Below, piece after piece: positions 1 to 9,678 of a DNA stretch of 64,000 nt. The position numbers and the translations under genes were made by a program. A model generated the notes under the pieces. The model saw only the letters and a list, made by a program, of their open reading frames with translations. It ran no database searches and was not told the DNA's origin. The stretch comes from DATFVA01 sp963811905. GTDB lineage: Bacteria; Bacteroidota; Ignavibacteria; Ignavibacteriales; Ignavibacteriaceae. The stretch covers positions 1-64,000 of the forward strand of contig CAWETK010000011.1 in the NCBI GenBank assembly GCA_963811905.1, in the 5' to 3' direction. Each line of letters begins with the position of its first letter. The first letter of the stretch is position 1.

Positions 1-368
1 GCAAAGCTTCTCAGGTAATACCTGACGCCTGTATATTTTTTGATGAAAAGAAAATAAAGTTTAACTGACAGGAATAATCCGGCGAGCCATACAACATCTC
101 TGATTACAATATACATGTTTATTGATCGGCCCTGAAAAATCACGAGGTTAAGGAACAGGATAATTATCATTCCGAAGATCTGTTCCTTCCGGCTGTTGTA
201 TTCCAAAAGTCCAAAAAAAACAGAGCCGTAAAGTCCGGCAGAAACAAACATAAAATTCGAACTATGCGGAGAAAAAATAGTGGTGCCGAAGAAGATGATC
301 CCTGTTAAAATACTTGCCAGCCAGCCGGCCAGACTTAAGAATAATAATTGATATGTCCCTGTTTTCAT
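1..368 (-). CDS. Partial hypothetical membrane protein (C-terminus off the window)
   Basis: An uninterrupted reading frame runs leftwards from an ATG at 366-368 off the window edge, giving at least 122 residues. It is very hydrophobic, with about four predicted membrane segments: roughly residues 6-30, 38-53, 65-80 and 92-110. Short polar stretches such as EYNSRKEQ separate them. I do not recognise a family. The start is preceded by a weak GGGAAA stretch. It points the same way as the DedA gene about 110 bases upstream of its start. The call rests only on the open frame and its membrane-protein composition. Confidence 0.55.
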   Translation of the reverse strand, partial: MKTGTYQLLFLSLAGWLASILTGIIFFGTTIFSPHSSNFMFVSAGLYGSVFFGLLEYNSRKEQIFGMIIILFLNLVIFQGRSINMYIVIRDVVWLAGLFLSVKLYFLFIKKYTGVRYYLRSF

Positions 369-480
369 AAGTTCGATTTCCCATATTTTGAACGGGAGTA
401 AAAAACAGATCTCCCACTGAATTTTAATATTTAAATTTAGATTCAGGATAATATAAAATCAACAGAATTCTGTAAAAAGT

Positions 481-1137
481 TTAAGCGGAAGCGTTTTTCT
501 TTTTGCTTTTAATTTTCTTAATGAGATGAAAGATACCTTCGACTAAAAAAGGCAGAAGGAATATTGCCGGCAGTATGTATTCAGCTTTCTTTATGAATTC
601 AGCCATCAGCTTTTTATCGCTGCTGAGTAATGTTGCTGCACCAAGCCATAAACCGACCCAGAGAGCGCCGCCGATGAGGTTATACAAAATAAACTTTTTC
701 CATTTCATCTGACTGATACCGGCTATAATGCCGTTGAATTGTCTTAATCCCTGTATAAATCTTGCTACCGCGACTATGAGTCCCCCTCTTTTCTGAAAAT
801 ATTTTTCCAGCTTCTTTACTCTTTTTTCCGTTAAGAAGACATATTTACCCCATTTCGTAATTACTTTGCGTCCCCCGAAATGACCGATAGCAAAACCGGT
901 ATTATCTCCCATAACGGCCCCGGTGAAGCTCAGGACACCCACGAGAATTGGATTCAGCTGACCAAGTGCAGCGAACAACGAGCAAATAATCAGCATAGTT
1001 TCACCCGGAACCGGCAGGCCGAAATCTTCCAGATATATTGCAAAGAATACCGCCCAGTAGCCGTAGGTCTGGATATATGGTATTATTGTTTTAATGTAAG
1101 GAGCTATTGTAGGAAACTGTTTTAATAATTCATGCAT
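481..1137 (-). CDS. DedA family (VTT/SNARE-associated) membrane protein
   Basis: A 218-residue integral inner-membrane protein of the DedA/VTT family, members of which act in lipid flipping and membrane-potential or envelope homeostasis. Family hallmarks are visible: the N-terminal LEDFGLPVPGE motif near residue 37, the GDNTGFAIGHFGG stretch near 77, and the basic RFIQGLRQFNGIIAGI helix near 126 followed by a final pair of membrane helices. Length matches the family (about 200-220 residues). The tail is lysine-rich (KKIKSKKKN), as expected for a cytoplasmic end. It stands alone between a partial membrane protein and the subtilase, so its physiological substrate cannot be inferred from context. 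Confidence 0.9.
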   Translation of the reverse strand: MHELLKQFPTIAPYIKTIIPYIQTYGYWAVFFAIYLEDFGLPVPGETMLIICSLFAALGQLNPILVGVLSFTGAVMGDNTGFAIGHFGGRKVITKWGKYVFLTEKRVKKLEKYFQKRGGLIVAVARFIQGLRQFNGIIAGISQMKWKKFILYNLIGGALWVGLWLGAATLLSSDKKLMAEFIKKAEYILPAIFLLPFLVEGIFHLIKKIKSKKKNASA

Positions 1138-1300
1138 ATAAATATTTAGTTCTGTAACTGAATCTATTAAAAGGAAGCCTCACCCGTCGTTAGTACAATC
1201 ATTGTACGAGTGATGATCACATATAACAGGAAAAGATTCCGGCTCTGCATAAAAAAACCCGGCTGTTAACCAGGCTTTGAAGATAATATTGAGACGATGG

Positions 1301-3274
1301 TCATTTCATAAGGACCATTTTCTTTGAGGAAGCAAATGACCTGGTGACGCCCTTTGCTTCAATCCTGTATATATAAACTCCCGAGGTCAATCCGGATGCG
1401 TTAAAGTTAAGCGACTGATACCCCGCCCCGAAGGTATTGTGTACAATAGTTTTTACAAGTTCGCCTATAACATCATAAATATTTACAGTCACCTCAGCTT
1501 TTTCCGGAAGAGAGAAATTAATTGTTGTAGATGGATTAAATGGGTTAGGATAATTCTGGGAAAGCGAAAATTGTATGGGGGCAGTTATTTCAATACTGAT
1601 TTCATCACTATATACAGACTGCCCTTTAAGATCCATCTGTCTGAGTCTGTAAAAATAAGTACCCGGGCTAAGGGATTTATCACTAAAGCTGTAGTAATTA
1701 CTGAGTGTACTACTTCCGCTTCCCTTAACAAATGCAATTTTTCTAAACTCACCTTTAATACCATTCTCTTTATCAAGACCTGCTCTTTCAACTTCAAATC
1801 CTTTATTATTCAGTTCAGTAACTGTTGTCCAGTTTATCAAAACATTATCTGCTTGAGGATCTGCATTAAAAGAAGAAAGTTCAACAGGTGTAGTTGTCTG
1901 GGATACTTCCGTTACTGCATTGAAAACATTTAAGCGTCCCCCGGTTACAGTTATACCTTCCAGGGCAGGAATGACATCCACACCGGCCAGAAGATAATCT
2001 CTAAACATAAGCGCCCCTGCGGAAGGATCACTCTTATAACTATTCATAAGCTCAGAATCGGCCGCAGCATACATTAGTGCGATAGCTCCAGTGGCCTCCG
2101 GGGTAGCCATTGAAGTTCCGGTAAGGGTCGAATAGAGATTACCCGGAATAGTTGACAGTATGCTTGTACCCGGAGCACCAAGATCGATGGATTCCAGACC
2201 GTAAGCAGCGCCGTTATTTTTCAGATCGTTCCTTGTTGTATTTGTAACTGCAATCATGTAAGGGCTCGGACATGCTGTAGGCATATCCCCGGCAACATCT
2301 ATATTTATATTGAGATTTGCCGTTGCGGCACAACTTAATATACCCTGTACTCCCATCGAATCATACATAGCGCTCCATATAGGGAAATCCTCCGGATGAC
2401 CATAGTCGACGCCGAATGAAGAATTAGTAGCCACTATAAATGCACCTTCTGCTCCGTTTGATTCATTATAGAGAGCCCTCATATCGAGGACATATGAATA
2501 CCCGGCAACAACGATTGCTTCTGTACCGGATGAAGCTGCCACAGGCATCACCTGCGCTTTCCAGTTAATCCCCGATACTCCCAAAGCGTTATTGCCATGG
2601 GCAGCAGTAATACCCGAAACATGAGTCCCATGAGGGTCCGAAGGAACGTTACCGGTATTATTATAAGCATTCCATCCGCGGTAATCGTCAACATATCCGT
2701 TATTATCATCATCGATTCCATTATTTGGTATTTCCGAGTAATTATGCCAGAAATTCAAATCCTCGTGGTTCAGATCGCACCCACCGTCAACAATAGCTAT
2801 TACAATTGTATCACCGAAAGCTGTCATACCTCCGGTTGTAATATCCCATGCTTCAGGGGCATCGATATCAGCATCGGGTGTGCCGCCTGACTGTCCTGTA
2901 TTATCCAATGCCCATTGCTGATCAAACATCGGATCAGAGGGGAACATGGCCAGTACAGAGTTTCCGCTCCTGCCGGAGACATAATGATTGAGCTGTACAA
3001 TACTGACATTTTTATCCTGCTTCAGCTGAGAGAGAACATTTCCGGCAGATATCTTTCCAGGGTTGTAGGAGAACAACCATATGTTCATTCTTTTTGAAAG
3101 GAGCCTGGTATTGTTTAAGTCAATTGCTCTGAATGAATTTTCTAATTCCTGCGGAGAGGTGTTTTTTGTTAACTGAAGGATCAACTCCCCTTCAACAAAA
3201 TTTTTTTCCTGTGAATAAATAGAAACGGACATTATGAGGATAAGGAAGAAAAGAGCAGCAGCTTTATTTATCAT
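1301..3274 (-). CDS. Secreted S8 subtilisin-like serine protease with T9SS type A sorting domain
   Basis: A 657-residue secreted protease. Residues 1-21 form a signal peptide (hydrophobic LFFLILIMSVSIYS). Residues about 27-100 resemble an inhibitor-like propeptide. The S8 catalytic triad is visible: Asp163 in IVDGGCD, His215 in HGTHVSG and Ser388 in TGTSMATPEA. A fibronectin-like segment (ELSSFNADPQADNVLINW, about 465-560) follows. The last roughly 90 residues are a type IX sorting domain beginning LSQNYPNPFNPSTT and ending KKMVLMK, so the protein should cross the outer membrane and have its C-terminus cleaved. It is monocistronic: there is no close partner on either side. Substrate preference cannot be read from the sequence. 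Confidence 0.93.
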   Translation of the reverse strand: MINKAAALFFLILIMSVSIYSQEKNFVEGELILQLTKNTSPQELENSFRAIDLNNTRLLSKRMNIWLFSYNPGKISAGNVLSQLKQDKNVSIVQLNHYVSGRSGNSVLAMFPSDPMFDQQWALDNTGQSGGTPDADIDAPEAWDITTGGMTAFGDTIVIAIVDGGCDLNHEDLNFWHNYSEIPNNGIDDDNNGYVDDYRGWNAYNNTGNVPSDPHGTHVSGITAAHGNNALGVSGINWKAQVMPVAASSGTEAIVVAGYSYVLDMRALYNESNGAEGAFIVATNSSFGVDYGHPEDFPIWSAMYDSMGVQGILSCAATANLNINIDVAGDMPTACPSPYMIAVTNTTRNDLKNNGAAYGLESIDLGAPGTSILSTIPGNLYSTLTGTSMATPEATGAIALMYAAADSELMNSYKSDPSAGALMFRDYLLAGVDVIPALEGITVTGGRLNVFNAVTEVSQTTTPVELSSFNADPQADNVLINWTTVTELNNKGFEVERAGLDKENGIKGEFRKIAFVKGSGSSTLSNYYSFSDKSLSPGTYFYRLRQMDLKGQSVYSDEISIEITAPIQFSLSQNYPNPFNPSTTINFSLPEKAEVTVNIYDVIGELVKTIVHNTFGAGYQSLNFNASGLTSGVYIYRIEAKGVTRSFASSKKMVLMK

Positions 3275-3496
3275 TAACTTTACCTTTAAATGCTCTGGCG
3301 GGTAATTTTATATTAAAAAATAAAGTTAAAGATTTTTATTTAAATATTTAACAAAAAAATGAGGTATCCTTGATTATTGACCCCGTGCTGCTGTGAAGCT
3401 TTATTTTTAGTTGGAGTGAATCATAGTCAGAACATACCACTGAGCATAAAATAACCTTACCCCTTTCATCTCTGATAGTATTATTCTATAGGGAAC

Positions 3497-3970
3497 TCAG
3501 GAATAAAAACTTTTTCTGTTTCTTCCTTTTCCCATACCTAAATGCTTGGGTAAAGTTTCATCTTCGAATTCACCGGGGGCTAAATGACCATTGCCACCCT
3601 CAGAATTTGTTCTATTTATTTCAGGAGCTAAAGAATATGAAGTCCTCACCGCATTGATAGCGGCTCTCAGCGCATTAATTTCCTTTTCGACAGCGGAAAA
3701 TGGTTTTTCCATCTTTCCGTTTGCATATTGTTTTGCGGTTCCCATTAAATCCTCGGCTTTTCTTTTTAATAGTTCACCGGTCGACTTTGAATTCCTGATA
3801 AGATTATCTGCTTTTAATTTAGCTTCCCTTAAATAATTTTCCGCCTGTTGTTTTATATTTGCCCTTAACTCTCGTCCGCTGCGGGGAGTAAAAAGTAAAG
3901 ATGCTGAGGCCCCCAGGATGCCTCCCACTAAAAAAGCGGTTATACTAAAATTCTTTTTATGATCTGCCAT
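3497..3970 (-). CDS. YtxH domain-containing envelope protein
   Basis: A 157-residue protein with one N-terminal membrane segment (about 10-28, AFLVGGILGASASLLFTP) followed by the RSGRELR motif typical of YtxH-domain proteins, then an amphipathic, lysine- and alanine-rich helical region (about 36-105) likely to be coiled coil. The C-terminal 45 residues are polar and low in structure. YtxH proteins are general-stress associated in Firmicutes; their biochemical role is not established. The start is supported by TGAGGAAA seven bases upstream of the ATG. Its neighbours point to general envelope functions only. Confidence 0.8.
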   Translation of the reverse strand: MADHKKNFSITAFLVGGILGASASLLFTPRSGRELRANIKQQAENYLREAKLKADNLIRNSKSTGELLKRKAEDLMGTAKQYANGKMEKPFSAVEKEINALRAAINAVRTSYSLAPEINRTNSEGGNGHLAPGEFEDETLPKHLGMGKGRNRKSFYS

Positions 3971-4331
3971 AATTTCCTCACGATTTTTTAATCTTCTTTT
4001 TTAATTTAAAACTTTTATACGATAAAATGTGTGCTTTATTAGAACCAGTTGAACTTTGGCTGCTTACGAATTCAAGAATGAATGGATTGGTCTTATTAAT
4101 GGCATCGGGATATTATCTGCAGGAATAGCCAGACTATATTAAGTTGAATATTCAAGACAATCATCTTTAATTAAGCTCTCTTTTTTGAGTACAGGGAAAA
4201 CTTTTCTTCCGGCAACCGTTGAAATCTTTTAGGTTATGGGTATTGAATTTTCCATTAATTCGGGTATTTTTATGAGCAGGATTTATCAGGCCTATTAAAA
4301 TATTCTTCCAATAACAATCAGAGGGCTTTTT
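3971..4331. other. Gene-free stretch between the divergent ytxH-like and mscL genes
   Basis: A 361-base AT-rich interval separates the two divergently transcribed starts, so it must hold both promoters. No reading frame of useful length, no tRNA-like fold and no clear palindrome was found in it. An AGAGGG stretch just before 4332 may serve as the mscL ribosome binding site. Confidence 0.5.
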
Positions 4332-4790
4332 ATGTGGAAAGAATTTAGAGAATTTGCCATGCGCGGTAATGTTATAGACATGGCCGTTGGTATAATTATA
4401 GGAGCCGCATTTGGCACAATAGTCAAATCTCTTGTAACAGATATAATTACTCCGCCTATTGGTCTGCTCCTGGGGAATGTGGATTTTTCAAACCTGTTTG
4501 TGACCATAAAAGAAGGTGTTACAGCACCGGGACCATATGCTACTATTGAAGCCGCTCAAAAGGCAGGTGCAGTAACCATCAATTATGGGATTTTTATCAA
4601 CACAGTAGTAAGCTTCCTTATAGTTGCATTTGCCATATTTATGGTCATTAGATCATTAAATAAACTGAAGAAAAAACAAGAGGAAATTCCGCCGGAAGCG
4701 CCGACAACCAAAAATTGTCCCTATTGCTTTGAAAAGATTTCCCTGAGTGCTACCCGATGTTCACACTGCACTTCAGAATTAACTGCATAA
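4332..4790 (+). CDS. mscL: Large-conductance mechanosensitive channel MscL with C-terminal zinc ribbon
   Basis: A 152-residue homopentameric osmotic-emergency channel. The N-terminal amphipathic helix and first membrane helix (KEFREFAMRGNVIDMAVGIIIGAAFG, residues 3-28) match MscL closely. The second membrane helix is about 84-108 (GIFINTVVSFLIVAFAIFMVI). A basic KLKKKQEE linker follows. The usual C-terminal bundle helix is replaced by a compact zinc ribbon with Cys129, Cys132, Cys143 and Cys146 (CPYC...CSHC). Such zinc-ribbon MscL forms occur in several phyla, so this is a known variant. The channel should act in the inner membrane on hypo-osmotic shock; the ribbon may replace the helical bundle in oligomer stability, which is an inference. 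Confidence 0.95.
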   Translation: MWKEFREFAMRGNVIDMAVGIIIGAAFGTIVKSLVTDIITPPIGLLLGNVDFSNLFVTIKEGVTAPGPYATIEAAQKAGAVTINYGIFINTVVSFLIVAFAIFMVIRSLNKLKKKQEEIPPEAPTTKNCPYCFEKISLSATRCSHCTSELTA

Positions 4791-4814
4791 TTTCAGATAT
4801 TAAATTTTCTAACG

Positions 4815-4834
4815 GGCGGTATTATTTTACCGCC
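4815..4834. terminator. Hairpin between convergent mscL and rRNA pseudouridine synthase genes
   Basis: A perfect 7-bp stem (GGCGGTA / TACCGCC) with a TTATTT loop lies between the converging genes and overlaps the last codons of the minus-strand gene. On the plus strand only a short TTT follows, so it would be a weak intrinsic terminator for mscL. Confidence 0.4.
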
Positions 4835-5418
4835 TTTAGTACCTTTAACAGATCATTAATTTCATTCTCTGTCAGGGCCTTAACTTCTCCGGGACTCATA
4901 TTACCGAGAAAAACATTTTCTATTCTGACTCTGATTAACCTGAGGGTAGGATAGCCAATAGCGGCGGTCATCCTTCTTACCTGGCGGTTTTTACCTTCCG
5001 CAATAATTATCCTTATCCAGCTGTCAGGTATATTTTTTCTCTCCCGGATTGGGGGGATCCGGGGCGGCAGCGAAGGTGAAGGAATTATTTCAGCATCTGC
5101 AGGCAATGTTTTCCAGCCTTTAACAACAAGTCCCTTTTTTAAAGGATCAAGATCTTCTTCATGCGGGATACCTTCAACCTGAACAAGGTATTCTCTTTTA
5201 TGCTGATACAAAGGATTTAAAAGAAAATCCGTCAATGATTTATCATTAGTGAGAAGGAGGAGTCCTTCACTGTCGGCATCGAGCCGCCCTACAGGATAGA
5301 TATCTTTGGGAAAATCATATAGATCTTTTAAGGTAGTCCTTCCCGAGGGATCGGTAAACCGTGAAAGCATCCCGTAGGGTTTAAATATTTTATAGTATCT
5401 GAAGTTTTTTCGGATCAT
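4822..5418 (-). CDS. rluE: 23S rRNA pseudouridine synthase, RsuA/RluE-like
   Basis: A 198-residue pseudouridine synthase of the RsuA/RluB/RluE/RluF group, which isomerises a specific uridine of large-subunit rRNA. Signatures: KPYGMLSRF near residue 13, the catalytic loop VGRLDADSEGLLLLTND around residues 42-58 with its conserved Asp, and the late EGKNRQVRRMTAAIGYPTLRLIR motif near 140-162. There is no N-terminal S4 domain, as in E. coli RluE (about 217 residues), hence the symbol; assignment to the exact rRNA position is inferred from this architecture only. Its start overlaps the end of the upstream glycosyltransferase gene by 29 bases, so the two are probably co-transcribed. Confidence 0.82.
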   Translation of the reverse strand: MIRKNFRYYKIFKPYGMLSRFTDPSGRTTLKDLYDFPKDIYPVGRLDADSEGLLLLTNDKSLTDFLLNPLYQHKREYLVQVEGIPHEEDLDPLKKGLVVKGWKTLPADAEIIPSPSLPPRIPPIRERKNIPDSWIRIIIAEGKNRQVRRMTAAIGYPTLRLIRVRIENVFLGNMSPGEVKALTENEINDLLKVLKAVK

Positions 5419-6043
5419 AATTATGTGTTATACTATCACCGCTTTCCCTGTGATATATATAAGTATTTATATCCACTTTTTTAATAGTGAATTTTTCACC
5501 TGCTCTCTGAAGAAATTCCGAGTCTTCGCTGTAGATATTTTCTTTAAAGCCCCCAAGGGATATAAATACCTCATTCTTTCCAAAGAATGTTCCGCCTATA
5601 GTACATTCTGAAAGGTGAATAAAACAATAGGGATTATCCTTGTCTCTTACAAATTCATCTCCGATAATTTTTACACCGCCATGAACCAGGTCAATTTCGC
5701 TGTGGTTTTCCATATACTCTACTCTTTCGGATAAATGATTTTCTCCATACTCATCATCGCTGTCGAGGAATGTAATATACTTGCCGGAGGAAAGTTTAAT
5801 CCCTCTGTTTCTTGTGAAAGCAAGCTTGCTATTCTCCTGGGTATACACTTTAATATTATTGAAAAGATTTTCGTATTCTTTGAGAATTGCATAGCTGCTG
5901 TCGGTACTACCGTCATCTATAGCGATAAGTTCCCAATTGCGGAAAGACTGAGAGATAAGAGATTCCACGGACAGGCGTAATGAATTTTCCCTGTTATATA
6001 CAGGAATTATAACGGACACGAATGGTGATTTTGAAGATTTCAA
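5390..6043 (-). CDS. Family 2 glycosyltransferase (GT-A fold)
   Basis: A 217-residue cytoplasmic glycosyltransferase. The GT2 start SVIIPVYNRENSLRLSVESL is at residues 9-28, followed by IDDGSTDSS near 40, the NRG donor-binding motif (FTRNRGIKLSSG) near 77 and the metal-binding DSDDE near 94. Near 155-170 GGFKENIYSEDSEFL resembles the acceptor and catalytic-base region of the family. It lacks membrane segments. Donor and acceptor cannot be assigned. The 29-base overlap with the downstream rRNA pseudouridine synthase implies translational coupling of two functionally unrelated proteins. Confidence 0.87.
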   Translation of the reverse strand: MKSSKSPFVSVIIPVYNRENSLRLSVESLISQSFRNWELIAIDDGSTDSSYAILKEYENLFNNIKVYTQENSKLAFTRNRGIKLSSGKYITFLDSDDEYGENHLSERVEYMENHSEIDLVHGGVKIIGDEFVRDKDNPYCFIHLSECTIGGTFFGKNEVFISLGGFKENIYSEDSEFLQRAGEKFTIKKVDINTYIYHRESGDSITHNYDPKKLQIL

Positions 6044-6289
6044 ATTTTTTTCCTTGCTTTGAACTTTTTAATAACAAATCCGTCAAATAATTCGTTCCGT
6101 GATTTATAAAGTACAAATATAGCTGAATGCATAGAAATATGGGATTTCTTTATTCTTTTTCTGAAACTTACATAATTACATAATTATCATCTTTTAAGTT
6201 TAATTTAGACAGCACTGGTTTTTTGAGATATTTAATAGTTATTTTGGAAGATAATTTTCTATTTCCTCAGAAATCTATTGGAGGATAAT

Positions 6290-6517
6290 ATGGCATTCAG
6301 AGATCAACAGAAATATTTAGAAGCTTTAAGAAAATACGAGAGAAATTTCACACGGGAAGAGACTGAAATGTATAAAATGTTTCAGAAAATGCATAAGGAT
6401 GAAGAGGATTTTGATTCGGTCTCATTTAAGAGACTTAAAGATCTGTATGATAAATACTATGTACCTGCAGACAGGACAAAACTAGATAATCTGTTTAAAA
6501 AGAAAGACGAGCAGTAA
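6290..6517 (+). CDS. Small conserved-looking hypothetical protein, charged and helical
   Basis: A 75-residue highly charged protein (many Lys, Glu, Asp, Tyr) predicted to be all helical, with MYKMFQKMHKDEEDFDSVSF in the centre and a lysine-rich end KKKDEQ. I do not recognise a family. The ATG at 6290 is chosen over an in-frame TTG at 6278 because GGAGG at 6280-6284 is placed correctly for it. It is a single gene in front of the large DUF2723 gene and read in the same direction, with about 140 bases between them. Confidence 0.6.
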   Translation: MAFRDQQKYLEALRKYERNFTREETEMYKMFQKMHKDEEDFDSVSFKRLKDLYDKYYVPADRTKLDNLFKKKDEQ

Positions 6518-6660
6518 CCTTATAAAACGGAATTATTTTTCAGCCAGCCTGTTATCTGCCGCCGCAGATGAGGGGAAAAACTGTTTGTCGCATTCATTTT
6601 TACCATTGATAAATAAACACAATGTAAGTAATTTTTGATTCTTTTCATTTTGAGGTTATA

Positions 6661-9657
6661 ATGAATTATAAGGTTCTTCACAAAATATTCGGTGGCGTGA
6701 CATTCCTGATATCACTGCTTGTGCTGTTCTCAACAGTACAGCCGTCAGTTTCCTTCTGGGACTGCGGAGAGTTCATAGCATCAGGCTACTACCTTCAGGT
6801 GCCCCATCCCCCGGGAGCCCCGTTCTTCCTTCTTCTGGGTAAGATATTTTCGATGGTGCCTTTTGTGGCGAACATAGGACTAAGGTTCAATACAATTTCT
6901 GTTCTTACCAGCGCTTTGTCGATCCTTTTTCTTTACCTCATAGCAGTAAAACTTATTGAGAACTACAGGGGAAAAACTCCCCGCAACACACTTGATGCAG
7001 TTGCTACATACCTTGCTGCCTCCATAGGAGCACTGTCATTCTCCTTCTCAGACACATTCTGGTTTAACGGAGTAGAGGCAGAGGTTTACGCATTCAGCAT
7101 ATTTTTGGTTGCTTTTGTAACCTGGCTTATAATCAAGTGGAGCGAGCAGGCAGAAAAATCAGATAACGAGAAGTACATCCTGATGATAGCCTACCTGATA
7201 GGTATTGCCACAGGAGTTCACCTGATGGCGGTACTGGCAATAGTACCGGTTGTAATGGTAATACTATTCAGGAAATATGTTACAGATGAAGAAGCTTTAA
7301 AGAAGACAGCTTATATTTTTATAGTTCACGCAGCACTGCTGGTAGTGATATCACTGGCTATGTGGGCATCGTCGACCTCAACAACACCGCCAAGTCCTGA
7401 GGAATACCAGGCATACGATACAAAGTTCAAGCTTATGGCACTTGGTATAAGCGCACTGGTAATGGGAGTATTCTATAAACAGGTCTTTACGCGAAACTCT
7501 TTCTATATGCCTTTGATCATAGGCGGGGCGGCATTATTTATTACTTATCCGGGAGTAGTGAAATTCCTTCCCGAGCTGGTAGCCGGGATAACCGGAGATA
7601 ACAGCTTCCTGGCAGCAGTTGTACTGGCAGTGATACTTGGGATCCTGTGGTACGGTGTTATGTATGCCAAACGGGAGAATAAACCGACGCTTCACCTTTC
7701 ACTTATGTCCTTTATCTTCGTGCTGGTCGGCTTTACCACCTTTGCAATGGTGATAATCAGGGCTAATATGAAGCCCCCGATGAATGAGAATGACCCGGAT
7801 AACTTCACAGAGCTGGTAAGCTATCTGAACAGGGATCAGTATGGAGATTTCCCTACCTTTAAGAGAAGATTTGCTACAGAGCCGCACCAGATGGTGGTAT
7901 ATAACAATTACACAAGTGATCTTGACTTCTTCTGGCGATACCAGATGAACCATATGATGACGCGCTACTGGTTCTGGAACTACGCAGGGCGTGAGGGCTG
8001 GCAGCAGGATGACGGTCCTGACATTGCACCATTTAACCAGATAGGCAACTTCTTCGGCGGGATATTAGGAGGTATTCATTTCGGCGGCAGTGCTAAAGAC
8101 TCTCTTTATGCCATACCACTTCTGCTGGGGCTTCTCGGAATTTACTTCCACTTTAAGAAAGACTGGAAGATGGCAGCAGCCTTTATGGTGATGTTCATTC
8201 TGATGGGATACCTTACTGCATTCTACCAGAACCAGCAGCAGCCTCAGCCGAGAGAAAGAGATTATTTCTATGTGGGGGCTTTCTTTGTCTTTTCAATATG
8301 GATAGCCATAGGTCTCAAGGGACTGATTGATCTGGCTATGGAGAAGATATCAGCCGAAAGTGTCAGAACAGCAAGCGTGGTAGGCATACTTGCCTTCGGG
8401 GTGATATTTGTCCCTTACAATATGTATAAGACCAATTACTTTACTCACGACCGATCGCAAAACTGGGTGCCCTGGGATTACTCCTACAACCTGCTTCAGA
8501 GCTGTGCCCCGAATGCAGTTCTGTTTACAAACGGAGATAACGACACCTTCCCTCTCTGGTATCTGCAGGATGTAGAGGGAGTAAGGAGGGATATCAGGAT
8601 AGCGAACTTAAGTCTGCTTAACACAAACTGGTATATTGAACAGCTGAAGGATAATGATCCATATGGCGTAGGAACTGTGAACATAAGGATGAGTGATGAC
8701 CAGATTAACCAGTTAAGACCGATACAATGGGAGCCGCAGAAGGTTACGATACCTGTCCCGAAGGCAAACACACAGCAGGCGTTGAAGGATGTATACCAGA
8801 CATACGATATATCCGATTCATCGGTGATGAAACAGGGAAGCATACAGTTTACGATGAAGAATACACTGACATTCGGTAAGGTTAAAGCAGTAAGGGTGCA
8901 GGACCTTATGGTTAAGGAGATTGTGGAGGCTAACAACTGGCAGCGTCCGATTTACTTTGCAGTTACATGCAGCGACGACAGTAAAATAGGACTTCAGGAT
9001 TATTTAAAGATGGAAGGAATGGCTCTCCGCCTTGTACCGGAAAAGAGGAAACCCGGGGTAGAGTTTGTAAACCCGGAAATCATGGAAAAAGAACTTCAGG
9101 AGAACCCTGGCTACAGTAAGACCTATAAGCCGGGATTCAAATTCCGGGGACTTAATAATCCTGATATTTTCTTTGATGATAACCATGTAAGGATGACACA
9201 GAATTACCGCAATGCATTTATGAGGCTTGCAATTTATGACATCAATACTAACCAGGATCAAAAAGCAATAGCGACTCTGGACAATATGGAGAAAAAAATT
9301 CCGCGGGAAAATATTCCTATGGATTACGAGATACTATTTGAAGTCGGGAATATGTACTGGAATGCCGGCGCTGATAAGAAATATAAAGAGATTGCAGCAG
9401 ATGTGGAGAAAGGAGCCTTGAAGGCAATGGAGGAGAATCCTCAGGATGTGCAGTCGTATTATAACCCTTATAGAATTCTAATCGAAACCTATGAAAATCT
9501 GAAAGATAATTCCAAACTGCTTGGTATCTGGCAGAGACTGGGAGCAATGTATCCTAACGATCCAAATGTAAAGGCAAATATTGCAAAGTATACGAATCTT
9601 GCAAAGAAGGACAGGATAGAGGTAGATTCTGTACCTAAACCGGATACAGGAAAATAA
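6661..9657 (+). CDS. DUF2723 (TMEM260-like) membrane glycosyltransferase-type protein
   Basis: A 998-residue membrane protein of the DUF2723 family, related to eukaryotic TMEM260, which is a protein O-mannosyltransferase. The conserved first loop SFWDCGEF, with acidic Asp34 and Glu37, and PHPPGAPFFLLLGK follow the first membrane helix, as in GT-C enzymes. About a dozen membrane helices extend to roughly residue 600. A soluble C-terminal part follows, ending in helical TPR-like repeats (about 840-985). In Bacteroidota such proteins are large, common and mostly uncharacterised; an O-glycosyl transfer role in the envelope is an inference from the GT-C-like fold. A strong terminator follows the gene, so it is probably monocistronic. 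Confidence 0.87.
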   Translation: MNYKVLHKIFGGVTFLISLLVLFSTVQPSVSFWDCGEFIASGYYLQVPHPPGAPFFLLLGKIFSMVPFVANIGLRFNTISVLTSALSILFLYLIAVKLIENYRGKTPRNTLDAVATYLAASIGALSFSFSDTFWFNGVEAEVYAFSIFLVAFVTWLIIKWSEQAEKSDNEKYILMIAYLIGIATGVHLMAVLAIVPVVMVILFRKYVTDEEALKKTAYIFIVHAALLVVISLAMWASSTSTTPPSPEEYQAYDTKFKLMALGISALVMGVFYKQVFTRNSFYMPLIIGGAALFITYPGVVKFLPELVAGITGDNSFLAAVVLAVILGILWYGVMYAKRENKPTLHLSLMSFIFVLVGFTTFAMVIIRANMKPPMNENDPDNFTELVSYLNRDQYGDFPTFKRRFATEPHQMVVYNNYTSDLDFFWRYQMNHMMTRYWFWNYAGREGWQQDDGPDIAPFNQIGNFFGGILGGIHFGGSAKDSLYAIPLLLGLLGIYFHFKKDWKMAAAFMVMFILMGYLTAFYQNQQQPQPRERDYFYVGAFFVFSIWIAIGLKGLIDLAMEKISAESVRTASVVGILAFGVIFVPYNMYKTNYFTHDRSQNWVPWDYSYNLLQSCAPNAVLFTNGDNDTFPLWYLQDVEGVRRDIRIANLSLLNTNWYIEQLKDNDPYGVGTVNIRMSDDQINQLRPIQWEPQKVTIPVPKANTQQALKDVYQTYDISDSSVMKQGSIQFTMKNTLTFGKVKAVRVQDLMVKEIVEANNWQRPIYFAVTCSDDSKIGLQDYLKMEGMALRLVPEKRKPGVEFVNPEIMEKELQENPGYSKTYKPGFKFRGLNNPDIFFDDNHVRMTQNYRNAFMRLAIYDINTNQDQKAIATLDNMEKKIPRENIPMDYEILFEVGNMYWNAGADKKYKEIAADVEKGALKAMEENPQDVQSYYNPYRILIETYENLKDNSKLLGIWQRLGAMYPNDPNVKANIAKYTNLAKKDRIEVDSVPKPDTGK

Positions 9658-9678
9658 GCTTTCATAGACTTAGTTTTA

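Noticed and set aside
1244..1275. Imperfect CCCGGCTG/CCAGGC stem with a T-run on the minus strand after the subtilase gene
   Set aside because: The arms pair poorly (several mismatches), so terminator function is not supported.
6554..6569. ATCTGC/GCAGAT hairpin after the small hypothetical gene as a terminator
   Set aside because: Only a 6-bp stem, followed by GAGGGG and not by a T tract.
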